Positions 27,523 to 38,395 are shown, counted from the first letter of the stretch. The stretch is DNA of 64,000 nt from JAIQET01 sp035542575 (GCA_035542575.1 DATKLE010000100.1:1-64000); one strand, 5' to 3'. Made by a program: numbers and translations. Notes: a model not told the origin generated them from the sequence alone.

Positions 27523-28304
27523 TTACGGATTGAATTCCTTGAGCTTGAGCATTTCGAGGGACACATTCCAGGCAAACTTCGAACCATAGATCAGGTAGCG
27601 GCGCCACAGCCGGCGTGGCTCCATCATCAGGCGGAAGAGCCATTCCAGTCCGTGTTCGCGCATCCAGGCCGGGGCCTGCCGCAGGCGGCCACTATTGAGA
27701 TCGAAGGCGGCCCCCACCCCGATCAGCACCGGCACCCGCAATTTGTCCCGGTGCTCATACATCCAGCGCTCCTGCTTGGGAGTGCTGAGCCCGACCCAGA
27801 GGATGTCGGGGGCGGCGGCATTGATGCGAGCCACGATGTCACGATCTTCCCCTTGCGTCAGGGCCCGGAAGGGCGGGGAATAGGTGCCAACCACATTCAT
27901 GCCCGGACAGCTTTCGCGCATGGAGCATTCCAGCTCGCAGGGGACGTTCGGCGCGCCACCGTAGAAGAAATGGCGGTAGCCCTTGTGTGCGGTCGCCTGA
28001 CAGAACGTGAGCATGAGTTCCGGTCCGTACACCCGGCGCTTCATGGGAAAGCCGTGGCGTCGTCCAGCCCAGACCAAAGGCATGCCGTCGCTGACCACCA
28101 GGTCGGCCGAGTTCAGGACCTGCTTGAAGCCAGAATCGTGCTGCGCCTCCATGACACCGTGCATGCCGGTTACAGCGACGTAGTGGCAGCCATCGCGCTC
28201 CTGGATCCAGCGCTCCATCTGGTCCACGGCATCGGGAATCTGCACCGCATGCACTCTCACCCCGAGCAGATGGAAAGAGGGGATTGGACACATCGCCACG
28301 GCGT

Positions 28305-28308
<4 letters not shown>
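27523..28308 (-). CDS. WecG/TagA/CpsF-family glycosyltransferase
   Basis: A 261-residue glycosyltransferase of family GT26, which usually adds the second sugar (ManNAc, ManNAcA or Glc) to an undecaprenyl-diphosphate-linked primer at the inner membrane. Landmarks: SADLVVSDGMPLVWAGR, the central FYGGAPNV, ILWVGLSTPKQERWMYEHRD and GVGAAFDLNSGRLRQAPAWMREHGLEWLFRL. The ATG at 28308 overlaps the stop of the upstream glycosyltransferase as ATGA; this makes the much longer open frame irrelevant. Together with the phosphoglycosyltransferase and the GT4 enzyme it is one of only three sugar-transferring enzymes in the cluster, suggesting a short repeat unit. Confidence 0.93.
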
Positions 28309-29501
<1,193 letters not shown>

Positions 29502-30316
29502 GACCCATCGTTCTCTCCCGGAACGGCGCCGTTCCGGGCTGCAGCAGTTCCAGCACGCCTCCGTTGGTCAGATACGTCACTCCTTCTCGCCCGCCGACGT
29601 AGTCCAGCAATTTCGCCAGCTCGTCCCACAAGCCATGGGCCTCCAACTCCCAGGAATGTCCGTATAGGTGCCAAACCCCGCCCTCGCGTTGCACGCGGTC
29701 GAAGAGCCGTTTTCCCAGTTCCACCCAGCCATTGCGACCGCCGATCATGTAGTTGTAAAGGCGCGCCGGCCGGCAGGCTTTGAGCGTGTTTTTCAGATAG
29801 GTCTTGCCCGCGTGAGGGTAGGCCTGCACGGTGGTGGGCATCTCAAAACGATCGAAGCTGGTGCGGATGGCAAGCATGCGGGTGGTGCGCGCGCCCTCAT
29901 AGCCGGCATCCGCCAGGCAACGCACGGTGGCCGGCGTGTAATGCCCGCCCGGGTAGCAAAACATTCGCACCGGCTGTCCGGTCACCGCCTCCAGCCGGTT
30001 CTTGCACTCCCGCAAGACAGCCAAGCTCTTGTCCCGCGAGAGGCTGGGCATGTGCTCGTGATTGACGCCGTGAGCTCCTATTTCAAAGCCTCGCTGCGCG
30101 AGGCTGCGGAGCTGGCCGTTGCTCAGCGCCGGCCGGCTGCCATAGGGCTGGATGGGCACATAGAAGGTGCCGCGGATCTTGCGCGAGTCGAGTAACTCGG
30201 CAACCCTGAGATCGGCCCGATCGCCATCATCCCAACTGGTGGTGACGACGCTCCTATTTTGTCCCATGAAAAGTTAAACCGGTACGGAATTGGCGGGGGT
30301 GGCTGCGAGCAAGCGT

Positions 30317-31972
30317 CTAACGTTGTCTCATCATCTTCTGCCACTCCGCCTGCTTGTAGCGGCTGTTGTTCCAGGCAAAGAAATCGCCGTCGGGATTGCT
30401 GAGATGAAACGTATTGTTCTCGAAGCGGTTGCCCCAACTGGTGAAGATGTCATCACTGACCCGGGGCGCGGGCTTGACGATGCCCACGGCAATGCCCGTG
30501 GCCTGGGTAATGTCGTTGTCGTGCACGTAAAGATTGCGAATCTCGTAGGGCCCGTCGGCATGGTATACGCGCATGTCCTGGTCGCGATTCAGTTGCCGCC
30601 CGAGGATGCCATTGCGGCAATCGGTTATCTTGTTTCCGTAAACTTCGACGTCGCGCGATTCGCCAATCAGGATGCCGGCGTCTGACTCTTGATGTCCGAA
30701 CCTGTTGTTGCCGTCGTTCCAGATGGTGTTGTTGCGGATGACCGCGTGATAGCTGATCTCGTGAAATATGCCTTCCGTGTTGTTGGTGGTGCGGTTGCCT
30801 TCGTAAAGCGTGTTTCGATTGTTGATGTCGGTCCACAGCCCGGGACCGATGTTATCGTGGGCGTAGTTGTTGCGAACTACCAGGTTCTCGGTGAGCACGA
30901 ACTTGGCGCCGCCCGATTCCCACCCCGGCCAATAGCCGGCGTAGTTGTTGTTGTACATCTCGTTGCCTTCCACCAGGATGTCGCGGCCGCTGCCTCCCAT
31001 GCCCGCATCCCCGTTGTGGTGGGTCTTGTTGTTCAGGATCTTCCAGCCGTTACCGGCCCGGATCCCGGCGCCGTGGTTCCAGCGGATGTCATTCTGCTCC
31101 ACCACCCAGCTGTCCGCGTCTTTGCCGTCGATGGCGCCTTCGCCCGCGGGCTGTGCGTACTTTTCGATAGTGAAGCCGCGAATGGCCACCTCGCGGGCGT
31201 CTCCGGAAAACACGTGGCGGGTCACGCTCATTTCCACTTTGTGGCCGGTAGGATCGTCAGCCAGGTAAATTTCGCCGGCCGAGGAGTCGGAGTACCACTT
31301 TCCGGGGGCGAGTTCGTCCTGCGACTGCACTCGCACCAGGGGAGTTTCATCGAGGAAAACGTCCTCGGGAAAAATACACCAGGGATATTCTTCCTGGCAG
31401 CGGCCACGATACTCGCGCTGCTGCGGCCTGCCTTGCCCTCCCCCTTGCGGCCCGCCGCCCGGCCCCCGGCGCATTCCTCCCTGGCGGCCACGGCCATAAC
31501 CACCGCCACCGGGGAATTGAAATCCGCCCCATCCGTCGCGGCGCCCACCTTGACCGCCACCCCCACCCCCACCCCCACCCCCACCGGGACCAGCGCGAGG
31601 TCTCTGCACCGGCGGTCCCATGCGCATGATCTCGTCCTCGTCGGGATTGGTCTGGCCTGACGCCACCCAATATTGCCCGCGACGCTGAAAGTGAAGCGCC
31701 TGCGAACCGTTGAGCACGGCGCCTGGATCGGCGATGAAACTATCCCGGTCCTTTGGCTCAATCGAGACGCCGCGGTAAAGGCCGGCTTTAAAGTGAAAGG
31801 TGGTTCCGGCGGGATTGCGCTGCACCAACTCCTGCACATTATCCCCGGGCTGGACCACGACTTCTTTGGCGGGACCGGCTCCCAGCAGGACACTGCCGAA
31901 GGTAAGCAGCATCGCGCCGCCTCCGACCAGAAATGACTTCGAACCCTTCACTTTCACTCCCCACCGCTCCAT
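30317..31972 (-). CDS. Secreted parallel beta-helix protein with Gly/Arg-rich insert
   Basis: A 551-residue protein with an N-terminal hydrophobic export segment (residues 13-32). Residues 33-115 open a DUF1565-like beta-helix start, and residues about 200-551 are a right-handed beta-helix with repeated NNxTxxN-type turns (VVEQNDIRWNHGAGI, LVVRNNYAHDNIG, AVIRNNTIWNDG). In known systems such proteins are lyases or C5-epimerases for acidic polysaccharides. Between the two parts lies an unusual Gly/Arg-rich stretch (about 128-190) encoded by a run of hexamer repeats. The ATG at 31972 is preferred; a GTG at 32002 is possible. Location inside the operon suggests action on the exported polymer. Confidence 0.85.
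   Translation of the reverse strand: MERWGVKVKGSKSFLVGGGAMLLTFGSVLLGAGPAKEVVVQPGDNVQELVQRNPAGTTFHFKAGLYRGVSIEPKDRDSFIADPGAVLNGSQALHFQRRGQYWVASGQTNPDEDEIMRMGPPVQRPRAGPGGGGGGGGGGGQGGRRDGWGGFQFPGGGGYGRGRQGGMRRGPGGGPQGGGQGRPQQREYRGRCQEEYPWCIFPEDVFLDETPLVRVQSQDELAPGKWYSDSSAGEIYLADDPTGHKVEMSVTRHVFSGDAREVAIRGFTIEKYAQPAGEGAIDGKDADSWVVEQNDIRWNHGAGIRAGNGWKILNNKTHHNGDAGMGGSGRDILVEGNEMYNNNYAGYWPGWESGGAKFVLTENLVVRNNYAHDNIGPGLWTDINNRNTLYEGNRTTNNTEGIFHEISYHAVIRNNTIWNDGNNRFGHQESDAGILIGESRDVEVYGNKITDCRNGILGRQLNRDQDMRVYHADGPYEIRNLYVHDNDITQATGIAVGIVKPAPRVSDDIFTSWGNRFENNTFHLSNPDGDFFAWNNSRYKQAEWQKMMRQR
31560..31583 (-). repeat. Four CCCCCA hexamers (G-quadruplex motif on coding strand)
   Basis: Four exact copies of CCCCCA in tandem. 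The coding (minus) strand therefore carries four G5 tracts separated by single T's, an ideal quadruplex-forming sequence. Each hexamer encodes Gly-Gly, so copy number can change without a frameshift. Confidence 0.85.
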
Positions 31973-32104
31973 GTCTTTCTTTTCTTTTCCTTTGGAGTTC
32001 ACCTTACTAAGAACACTGCCATTGGCGGTTAGTTGTTTCAGTTCGTCCTAAAGTCAGCGCCGGCTAAGCGACTGGCCCCGGCGTCGGCGCACGAAACCGG
32101 AAAA

Positions 32105-33676
32105 CTAATCCGCTGGTCTCAGGCGTCGCCCGATAAGGGCGGGCGCCGCAATGCGGAAGGGTGTGGCGGCGTAGCGCTGACGCAGATACTCCGCATATCC
32201 GAGCGTGAGCCAGAATTGCAGCGGCACATGCCACGTCAGATCGTCGCTGAAGAAGGTTCGAATGGTGGCGATGGTGAGCACCGCAATGGCTTCCAGGGCA
32301 AGTTGCCGCTCCTGGGGGCTTCGCTCCGGATCGAGCACAAAGCGCAGCAGATACCACCAGCCCACTCCCATGGCCGCGAGCAGCGGGAAAATGCCCCACC
32401 AGCTGCAGCCTACCAGGGTCTCGACCCAGTCGCTGTGCACGCTGGCGATGTTATTTCCGATTGAGCCCATGACCAGAAACTTTCCCGCCGCGTAGGCGCC
32501 ATAGCCGGTCAAGGGGGCGTCCAGGTACTTGTGCCAGGCGAACTCCCACCACTGCACCCGGCCTGTCAAACTCTCGAGTTGGGCGTTGGTTTGACCGCGG
32601 CGCATGTAGTCGATCAGCACGCTACCGGCGCCAGTGACCAGCAGCAGAGTAAGCCCTAAGAGCACGATGGCAACTCCGTGCTTGAAGCGCCCGGAAAGCC
32701 AAAAGATGAGGACAAGGGCGACCAGAAAGCCACCGGTGGCCGACCGGGTTTGGGCGAAGACCATGGTGACCACGGCCGCCAGGAATAGCCAGGTGTACCA
32801 GGTCTTCATGATGCGCTTGATGCCGCGCACCGGCAGCAGGCGCACCAGCGCCACTGCGGCCAAAATGGCGGAATACTCGCCCACGCGGTTGGCGGACAAG
32901 TCCGGAAACACTCCCATCAATTGCCACGGCAGCGGGCCCGTAACCGAACCACCTTCCTCCGACAGATGGCTTAACGCGGTGGACGGGTCGAAGTAGGCGC
33001 CGATCCAGACCGTCACCAGCAGCAGCCCGATCCACAGCCAGGTCCAGTTGAACCAGCTCCCATAGTCCTCCGTGCTGCGCAATGCCGTGATGATGGCGGC
33101 CAAAGCGGCGACATCCACCGCATACTGGCAAACCTGGTACAGCGTCCACGGCCAATTCACCGACCACAGCGTGGAGACCAGGCCCACCAGCACGAACAAC
33201 ATCAGCAGCCCGGGGATTCCGCGGAACCAATCGCGCATGAAGTCGGTCCGGCGCGTGAATAACCGGTAAAGCAGGTAGGTGCCCGCGATCGTAACCATGA
33301 TGCCTTTTGCGGCGGCGTAGGAGTCTACCGGGGCCTCCTTGATCTCGGCGAGAGTGCGCATGCGCCAGGTCTGCATGCTGATGAACAACAGCAGCCACAG
33401 CATGTGGTACCAACGCAGGTTCTTCAGTATCACCCCCAGACTGCCGCACCCCTGCCGAACCGCCGCCCAGTTGTAGTAGAAGAACAGCGGACCGATCACA
33501 AACGTGGCCACCAGCAGAATGTCGCGATAATGATGGCCGCCGTGCTGGTTCCAGAAGGAAGCGACCAGAGACAGCACCACTCCGGCGGTCAGCCCCAGGC
33601 CCAGAAAGCCCACCACGGGCCAGAGCGAATCCACGGATAAAGCTTTTTGCGTTCCCGAACTGCTTCTTGATGGCAC
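32105..33676 (-). CDS. O-antigen ligase/polymerase-family protein (Wzy-like)
   Basis: A 523-residue polytopic membrane protein with about 11-12 helices and a large periplasmic loop, matching the O-antigen ligase/Wzy family (PF04932). The family's loop region shows SLTGRVQWWEFAWHKYLDAPLTGYG, then HSDWVETLVGCSWWG, where the conserved Arg and His lie. It would join repeat units on the periplasmic side in a Wzx/Wzy pathway. The GTG start has AAGGAG upstream. With wzx and wzz in the same operon, the polymerase role is favoured over a lipopolysaccharide ligase. Confidence 0.9.
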   Translation of the reverse strand: MPSRSSSGTQKALSVDSLWPVVGFLGLGLTAGVVLSLVASFWNQHGGHHYRDILLVATFVIGPLFFYYNWAAVRQGCGSLGVILKNLRWYHMLWLLLFISMQTWRMRTLAEIKEAPVDSYAAAKGIMVTIAGTYLLYRLFTRRTDFMRDWFRGIPGLLMLFVLVGLVSTLWSVNWPWTLYQVCQYAVDVAALAAIITALRSTEDYGSWFNWTWLWIGLLLVTVWIGAYFDPSTALSHLSEEGGSVTGPLPWQLMGVFPDLSANRVGEYSAILAAVALVRLLPVRGIKRIMKTWYTWLFLAAVVTMVFAQTRSATGGFLVALVLIFWLSGRFKHGVAIVLLGLTLLLVTGAGSVLIDYMRRGQTNAQLESLTGRVQWWEFAWHKYLDAPLTGYGAYAAGKFLVMGSIGNNIASVHSDWVETLVGCSWWGIFPLLAAMGVGWWYLLRFVLDPERSPQERQLALEAIAVLTIATIRTFFSDDLTWHVPLQFWLTLGYAEYLRQRYAATPFRIAAPALIGRRLRPAD

Positions 33677-33722
33677 CGGAAAAACTCCTTATAACCCGAA
33701 TTCCCGTTCTTGCCCTCGCCCA

Positions 33723-34592
33723 CTAATCGGCGCTACTTACCGCGCGCGGCACAGGACTTGCGCCAGGCGCTCCATCGTCCTCAAATCCCAGCCGGGCGAG
33801 CATTCTGCCGGCCCGCTGCAGCAGGATTTCTGCCTGCGCCGGGGTCAACCTCTCCCGCCAGCCCCCAACCCCACCGCTGCGCACAAAACGCTTGTCCTCG
33901 GCGATCGATTTGGTTCGCGGATCATATCCAATCTGTGGGGTACGATCTTCTTTCTTGCGCATGTTTTGCACGTTGTTATGCTGGATCGCCTGCTCAATAG
34001 TCTTCAGGTCCACATTCACGCCGAGAAATTGCGTGATTCTCGACAAGCCGGCTTTGGTGTTCCCCCGCAGATCGGAGTAGCGCACGAGCAGCAGGTCGCC
34101 AGCCGCCGCCAGGGGGGATTCCAGCCACCCGCGCACGTGTCCTTCCCAGGAACCGTAGCCATTCACGGTTCCGCGCACAAACGCACTCAGGAATTCCTGG
34201 AAGCTGCAACGGATCCAGCCCTGGGCCTTCTGGTAGGCATACTCGGACAAGGCCACGTCGCGGACGTCGCGCACGATGTAAAGCGCGCGCTTGTAGTCAG
34301 GCCGGTAAGCCTCATGGGTCTTGATCAACCGCCCGCCGTTGGGCAGCAGAGGGACAGCGGAACCATGCAGGCCGACATCCGGAATATAGCGGTTCACATC
34401 GTCGAAGCCGGCATCGTGCCTGGTCAGGATCTCGTATAACAGGAACCGCAGCCAGGTGCTTCCTGAGCGCGGGTAAGAAGCCACGAACATGTCCCGGGGT
34501 TCCAGTCCGCGGTGGCGGAGCCAGACTAAGGGAATGCGCAATGCGCTCTTGGCTGCCTGGTAACGGATTTGACGCAAGGTGGCCATGGCCAT
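33723..34592 (-). CDS. Sulfotransferase (second of three)
   Basis: A 289-residue sulfotransferase domain protein (PF00685). The PAPS phosphosulfate loop is FVASYPRSGSTWLRFLL (about residues 37-53). The 3'-phosphate site is YIVRDVRDVALSEYAY, and the family's C-terminal GGVGGWRERLT motif binds the nucleotide. HNNVQNMRKKED is the usual helix preceding it. It probably sulfates a sugar of the exopolysaccharide unit. It is a sister of the next gene upstream (34776-35639), with which it shares colinear motifs; the first sulfotransferase at 25067 is only distantly related. Confidence 0.93.
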   Translation of the reverse strand: MAMATLRQIRYQAAKSALRIPLVWLRHRGLEPRDMFVASYPRSGSTWLRFLLYEILTRHDAGFDDVNRYIPDVGLHGSAVPLLPNGGRLIKTHEAYRPDYKRALYIVRDVRDVALSEYAYQKAQGWIRCSFQEFLSAFVRGTVNGYGSWEGHVRGWLESPLAAAGDLLLVRYSDLRGNTKAGLSRITQFLGVNVDLKTIEQAIQHNNVQNMRKKEDRTPQIGYDPRTKSIAEDKRFVRSGGVGGWRERLTPAQAEILLQRAGRMLARLGFEDDGAPGASPVPRAVSSAD

Positions 34593-34605
34593 CGTTGAAC
34601 CGGAA

Positions 34606-34770
34606 CTAGTAGCGATACCAGCTGAAGCAGTAGGCCACCAGGCCGCCGAGAGTGCGCTTGAACCTCCGCACCAACGAAATCTGTGGCGCTGCGCCTGCTG
34701 CCTGCGAGGGTTGCTCCGCGACTTGCTGCACTGGCTTGCTCCGCGAGTAAATCGTCAACGCAACAATCAA
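34606..34770 (-). CDS. Possible small basic ORF between sulfotransferases
   Basis: A 54-residue frame starting with TTG, two codons after the stop of the upstream sulfotransferase gene. It would read LIVALTIYSRSKPVQQ, then a polar Gln/Ala segment, and end RRFKRTLGGLVAYCFSWYRY. It is basic with hydrophobic ends and fills the 183-base gap between two tightly packed genes. Ribosome site weak; no family recognised. It may be spurious. Confidence 0.25.
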   Translation of the reverse strand: MIVALTIYSRSKPVQQVAEQPSQAAGAAPQISLVRRFKRTLGGLVAYCFSWYRY

Positions 34771-34775
34771 CCGCT

Positions 34776-35639
34776 TCAGCGCGCGGCGTAAGGTCCGGCG
34801 TAGGAGGGCTCCGTCCCCACACTTACTTCCTCCGGAAATGCCAGGGGGTATCCCATGCTGACCAGCACTTCTCCGGCATAGTCATCCACCAGCTTGAGCT
34901 GCCGCTCCGTCATTTTTTCCCGCCAGCCGGCAATGGCTCCCTTGCGCACAAACCGCCCCTCCTCGCGGGAGCTCTTGGGCAGCGTTTGCGCGGCATTCTC
35001 TTTCTGGCGCATGCGCTCGACCGAGTTGTTTTCGATCGCCTTGCGGACGAGCTTCGGCTCCGCTGGGTAGCCGAGAAACTGAAGGATGCGGGAAATCGCC
35101 GAATCCGGATCGCGCCGCATGTCCTCAAACTTGATCAGCAACAGGTGGCCGTTCGAGGCGAGCGGAGAACCCAGCCAGCTCGGCAGGTGATGCTGCCATG
35201 CCCCGAACCCGCTCAAGCGGCCTTGCAGGAACCGGGGCAGGTACTCATCCAGGTCCATGCAGTGCAGGCCCAGCTCGCGCTCCCGCGAATACTGGGACAA
35301 CGCTACGTCACGGACGTCGCGCACCAGGTAAACCGCTCGTTTGTATTCCGAGCGATAAGGCTCGTGCGTCTTGATCAGCCGCCCGCCAGTGGGCAGGAAG
35401 AGGCTGGCCCGGACGTGGATTCCCATCTCCGGGATCGTCCGGTTCACGTTGTCGAAGGTCGCCGTCTTTGCTGCAAGGATTTCGGCCAGCAGGAACCGGG
35501 TCCAGGTGTTGCCGGAGCGCGGGTACGATGCCAGGAAAATGTCGCTGTCATCCAGGCCGCAGTGCCGCAGCCAGATCAGAGGAGCGCGCACCCCAGTGCG
35601 CATCACCCGATGTCGAATTCGCCGAAGCCCCGAAGTCAT
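34776..35639 (-). CDS. Sulfotransferase (third of three)
   Basis: A 287-residue sulfotransferase. Motifs: FLASYPRSGNTWTRFLLAE for the phosphosulfate loop, KTHEPYRSEYKRAVYLVRDVRDVALSQY for the 3'-phosphate site, and RKGAIAGWREKMT near the C-terminus. The ATG at 35639 gives the same opening helix (RRIRHRVMRTGVRAPLIWLRHCGL) as the second sulfotransferase, which decides against the longer frame. The pair arose by duplication and probably differ in acceptor sugar or position. It lies 19 bases after the flippase gene. Confidence 0.93.
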   Translation of the reverse strand: MTSGLRRIRHRVMRTGVRAPLIWLRHCGLDDSDIFLASYPRSGNTWTRFLLAEILAAKTATFDNVNRTIPEMGIHVRASLFLPTGGRLIKTHEPYRSEYKRAVYLVRDVRDVALSQYSRERELGLHCMDLDEYLPRFLQGRLSGFGAWQHHLPSWLGSPLASNGHLLLIKFEDMRRDPDSAISRILQFLGYPAEPKLVRKAIENNSVERMRQKENAAQTLPKSSREEGRFVRKGAIAGWREKMTERQLKLVDDYAGEVLVSMGYPLAFPEEVSVGTEPSYAGPYAAR

Positions 35640-35658
35640 AGCCGCGTTTCTCAAGCTT

Positions 35659-37221
35659 TCATCTCGCGTTGAACCGGGCAAGAAGCAACTGCATGAACTC
35701 CCGGTCTTCCGCATCCAGACCCGCAAACCACAAAGTGCCTGCGAACACTGCGACGGCAACCACGAGCGTGACTAAGGCCTGCAAAGGCGCTGGGAAGACC
35801 TCCATCTTGCGCACCAGCAACAGCGCTACGGTTGTCACGAGCGTCGCTGCCAAACCCTTCAAGTAGCGGCGGTCATAAGGACGCATGCCCAGAACAACCT
35901 GCGCCAGAACAATGGCGGCGATAAACAGGCCACTGACGGCCAGCGCAGTGGCTGTCGCCGCTCCCACCATCCCATAGCGTGGTATCAGCACAATTCCCAT
36001 GACCACGCTGAGCACAAACATGGTTCCCGAGACGAGGAACATGCGGTTCTGATAGCCTGCCATGACCAGCAGCATGCCCACCGGTCCGGTGCCGGCATTG
36101 AACACCTGCCCTAGTGCCAGGATGACCAGCACGGACCATCCTGCCACGTAAGGCGCGCCGAACAGCGCAATCATGACCTCGTGGGAAGCAAAGAACGTAA
36201 CCAGAAAAAGCGGCAGGCTCAGATAGAGGCCCCACTTGGTACTGATACGGAAAATCTCCTCCAGCCGCCGCAGTTCTCCGCGGTGAAACAGGTCGGCGGT
36301 CATGGGAGAAAAAATCGCATTCATGGCGCCCAGGATGATGGCAAATGCAATCGAGACTTGCGAGGCTGCCTGATAAATCCCGACATCGGCGTTTGGCCGG
36401 TAGTAGCCGACCAGCAGCCGGTCTACCCAGATGATCATGACCCCGAACACTCCGGTCAGCGAGGCGGGCAGGGAGAAGGCCAGCAGCTGTTTGCCGTCGA
36501 ACCTCGACGCCGCGACAGGAGAACCGACGTTCGGGAAAAGCCGTTGCGCATACCAACGAGCCAGAGCCGCCGCCAGACCATGCGAGACAATGCAGGCGAC
36601 GATCGCCGCGGCCAGGCTCCGGGTCCACAACAAGGCAAACGCCAATACCAGCAGCAGATCCCAGGCTGGCTGGCTGATATCCTCCGCAATCACGGAAAAC
36701 TTCATGCGCTGCGAGATACGGGTTGTGGCGGCAGCCACTTTCAGGATCGTCGCCAGGGGAAAGGCCAGGGCAAAGCCCTTCACCACCTCAGTCATCTGCG
36801 CGGAGTGGAAAATGCCTTCGCCGATCCACCTGGCCGCTCCATAGAAAACGCCGCCGAATATGAGGCCCGAAAGGCTGGCGAACAGCAGCGACTTGCTCAA
36901 CACCTGTCGGAAGGTGGATTTGTCCTCGCGCCAGTACTTGGCGCCAAAACGAATCACGCCGGCATCCAGTCCAAGCGGCGTGAACAGAGTTACCATGCGA
37001 GTGATCGTCCAGCCGATGGCGTACAGGCCGAACTGCGCCGGGCCCAGCAGACGCGCCAGCGCGATGTCCAGCAGGAGCCGTATGCCGCGTCCGGCAATTC
37101 TTCCTCCCAGCGCCACCCCCGCTCCGCTGGCAAGCCGGGCCACGTCCCTTTTTTCAGGGCTGACCGAGGGCGCGACGACCGCTGCGGAAGGAGCGCTGCT
37201 ATTGGCCAAATAGGTGGACAT
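35659..37221 (-). CDS. Polysaccharide flippase (Wzx, MATE-like/MOP superfamily)
   Basis: A 520-residue protein with 14 predicted transmembrane helices, belonging to the polysaccharide biosynthesis/export flippase family (PF01943/PF13440). Typical features: ASGAGVALGGRIAGRGIRLLLDIALARLLGPAQFGLYAIGW at the front, repeated PLGLDAGVIRFGAKYW and YQAASQVSIAFAIILGAMNAIFSPMTADL in the middle. It flips the lipid-linked repeat unit to the periplasm. The ATG at 37221 is chosen to give a usual short N-terminus; the longer frame adds 47 Cys-rich residues unlike any Wzx. Its gene starts 32 bases after the kinase-like gene. Confidence 0.92.
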   Translation of the reverse strand: MSTYLANSSAPSAAVVAPSVSPEKRDVARLASGAGVALGGRIAGRGIRLLLDIALARLLGPAQFGLYAIGWTITRMVTLFTPLGLDAGVIRFGAKYWREDKSTFRQVLSKSLLFASLSGLIFGGVFYGAARWIGEGIFHSAQMTEVVKGFALAFPLATILKVAAATTRISQRMKFSVIAEDISQPAWDLLLVLAFALLWTRSLAAAIVACIVSHGLAAALARWYAQRLFPNVGSPVAASRFDGKQLLAFSLPASLTGVFGVMIIWVDRLLVGYYRPNADVGIYQAASQVSIAFAIILGAMNAIFSPMTADLFHRGELRRLEEIFRISTKWGLYLSLPLFLVTFFASHEVMIALFGAPYVAGWSVLVILALGQVFNAGTGPVGMLLVMAGYQNRMFLVSGTMFVLSVVMGIVLIPRYGMVGAATATALAVSGLFIAAIVLAQVVLGMRPYDRRYLKGLAATLVTTVALLLVRKMEVFPAPLQALVTLVVAVAVFAGTLWFAGLDAEDREFMQLLLARFNAR

Positions 37222-37252
37222 TACCGCGATGGCTGGGTCTGAGAAACACTGG

Positions 37253-38395
37253 TCAAACGCACAGAGAAACCCTCGCCGGGGAATCCTTGACGCAGCGGGA
37301 AAGCATGCCCGGCAGGAAGAGCGAGCGATACAGGGAGCCGCCGACTCCAGCAAGCCAGCCATGCCGATCGCCGCGGGTAGTCAGGCGATTGGGGTAGTAA
37401 AACAGAATCCGCGAGGCCACCAGGGTCTGAACAAAAATCAGCAGGTCGCGAGGGACGGCGCCGTACCCCGTCCAGAACGCGTGCTCCATGGCGCGGACCA
37501 CCTTGCGCGGAACCAGTGGGTTCAACAGTTGCTTTCGCAGACTGAAGACGATGGTCGCGAGGTCCTGCCAGGTTCCCGCTCGCGTGGGGTTCTCAAAATC
37601 GACAACTGACAATTTCCCCGCGCCCCTGTCCCACATCAAGTTGGCCAGGGTGAAATCCCCGTGGTTCAGAGCCACCGGCACGGTCAGTGTGCTCGCGGCA
37701 ATTTCCTGCAGGCCCGACTTCAGGATCGTTTCAGCGCGTGTGATAAACGTCGAAGTCTCTTGCTGGGCCATCATCTGGCAGATCGCATCCGCCATCGCGC
37801 TGAGGCTGACGGTCTCGGTCCCGTCTGCGGTCTTGTCATGCACCTGCCGCAGCCACATCCCCGCCTTCAGCAAAGCAGCCGCACAGGCGTAGCCCTTGGG
37901 GTCAAGCCAGCGACTTTTTTTCACCAGATCGAGCACCGAGCGCGCCTTGATCTCTTCCCAGACGATGGTCTTGGCCTCCCGCGATCTGCCGAGTGGGCGT
38001 GGAACCAGGTTCTCAGCCAGGAGAAGGTAGAGTTGCTGCGACGTGCTCCATTCGGTTTCAACCTGATCGTCGGCCGCGCGCCACTCTGCCGTGCTGCGGA
38101 GTGCTTCCTTCCAGGGCACAACCACGGTCAGCGGGTAAGGATCAGCCAGCAAAATCTTGGCAAAAAACTCTTGCCGATTCGCCGTCCCGCAACATCTTAC
38201 CGATCTCGCGTCGCGACGGATGCTGTGGGCCTTTAACTTGACTTCATCAGCTCTGACGCTAAGAGCCACCGCCACCCGCCGCCGAAGATCTTCCGCCGGG
38301 CTCAGTGCCGGAGCCTTCGCTTCGAGTCTGCTGGTTGTAGTGCTCAGAACGGCAGTCACGATAGGACACGACTCCAGCTGGTCCTTGACAGACAC
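37253..38395 (-). CDS. APH-like phosphotransferase in exopolysaccharide operon
   Basis: A 380-residue protein of the aminoglycoside phosphotransferase/choline kinase-like family (PF01636). The catalytic loop is LNHGDFTLANLMWD and the metal motif LSVVDFENP. The N-terminal lobe has a lysine within RQEFFAKIL and a glutamate in VWEEI. Starts with GTG one base after the phosphoglycosyltransferase stop, so expression is coupled. The presence within the polysaccharide operon points to phosphorylation of a sugar, a lipid carrier or a small molecule; antibiotic resistance is unlikely. No precise substrate can be given. Confidence 0.8.
   Translation of the reverse strand: MSVKDQLESCPIVTAVLSTTTSRLEAKAPALSPAEDLRRRVAVALSVRADEVKLKAHSIRRDARSVRCCGTANRQEFFAKILLADPYPLTVVVPWKEALRSTAEWRAADDQVETEWSTSQQLYLLLAENLVPRPLGRSREAKTIVWEEIKARSVLDLVKKSRWLDPKGYACAAALLKAGMWLRQVHDKTADGTETVSLSAMADAICQMMAQQETSTFITRAETILKSGLQEIAASTLTVPVALNHGDFTLANLMWDRGAGKLSVVDFENPTRAGTWQDLATIVFSLRKQLLNPLVPRKVVRAMEHAFWTGYGAVPRDLLIFVQTLVASRILFYYPNRLTTRGDRHGWLAGVGGSLYRSLFLPGMLSRCVKDSPARVSLCV

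Noticed and set aside
34526..34822. A 98-residue frame with GGAGGAAG before a GTG inside the third sulfotransferase gene
   Set aside because: Despite the good ribosome site the product is low-complexity and overlaps both neighbours; the GGAGGAAG encodes conserved residues of the sulfotransferase.
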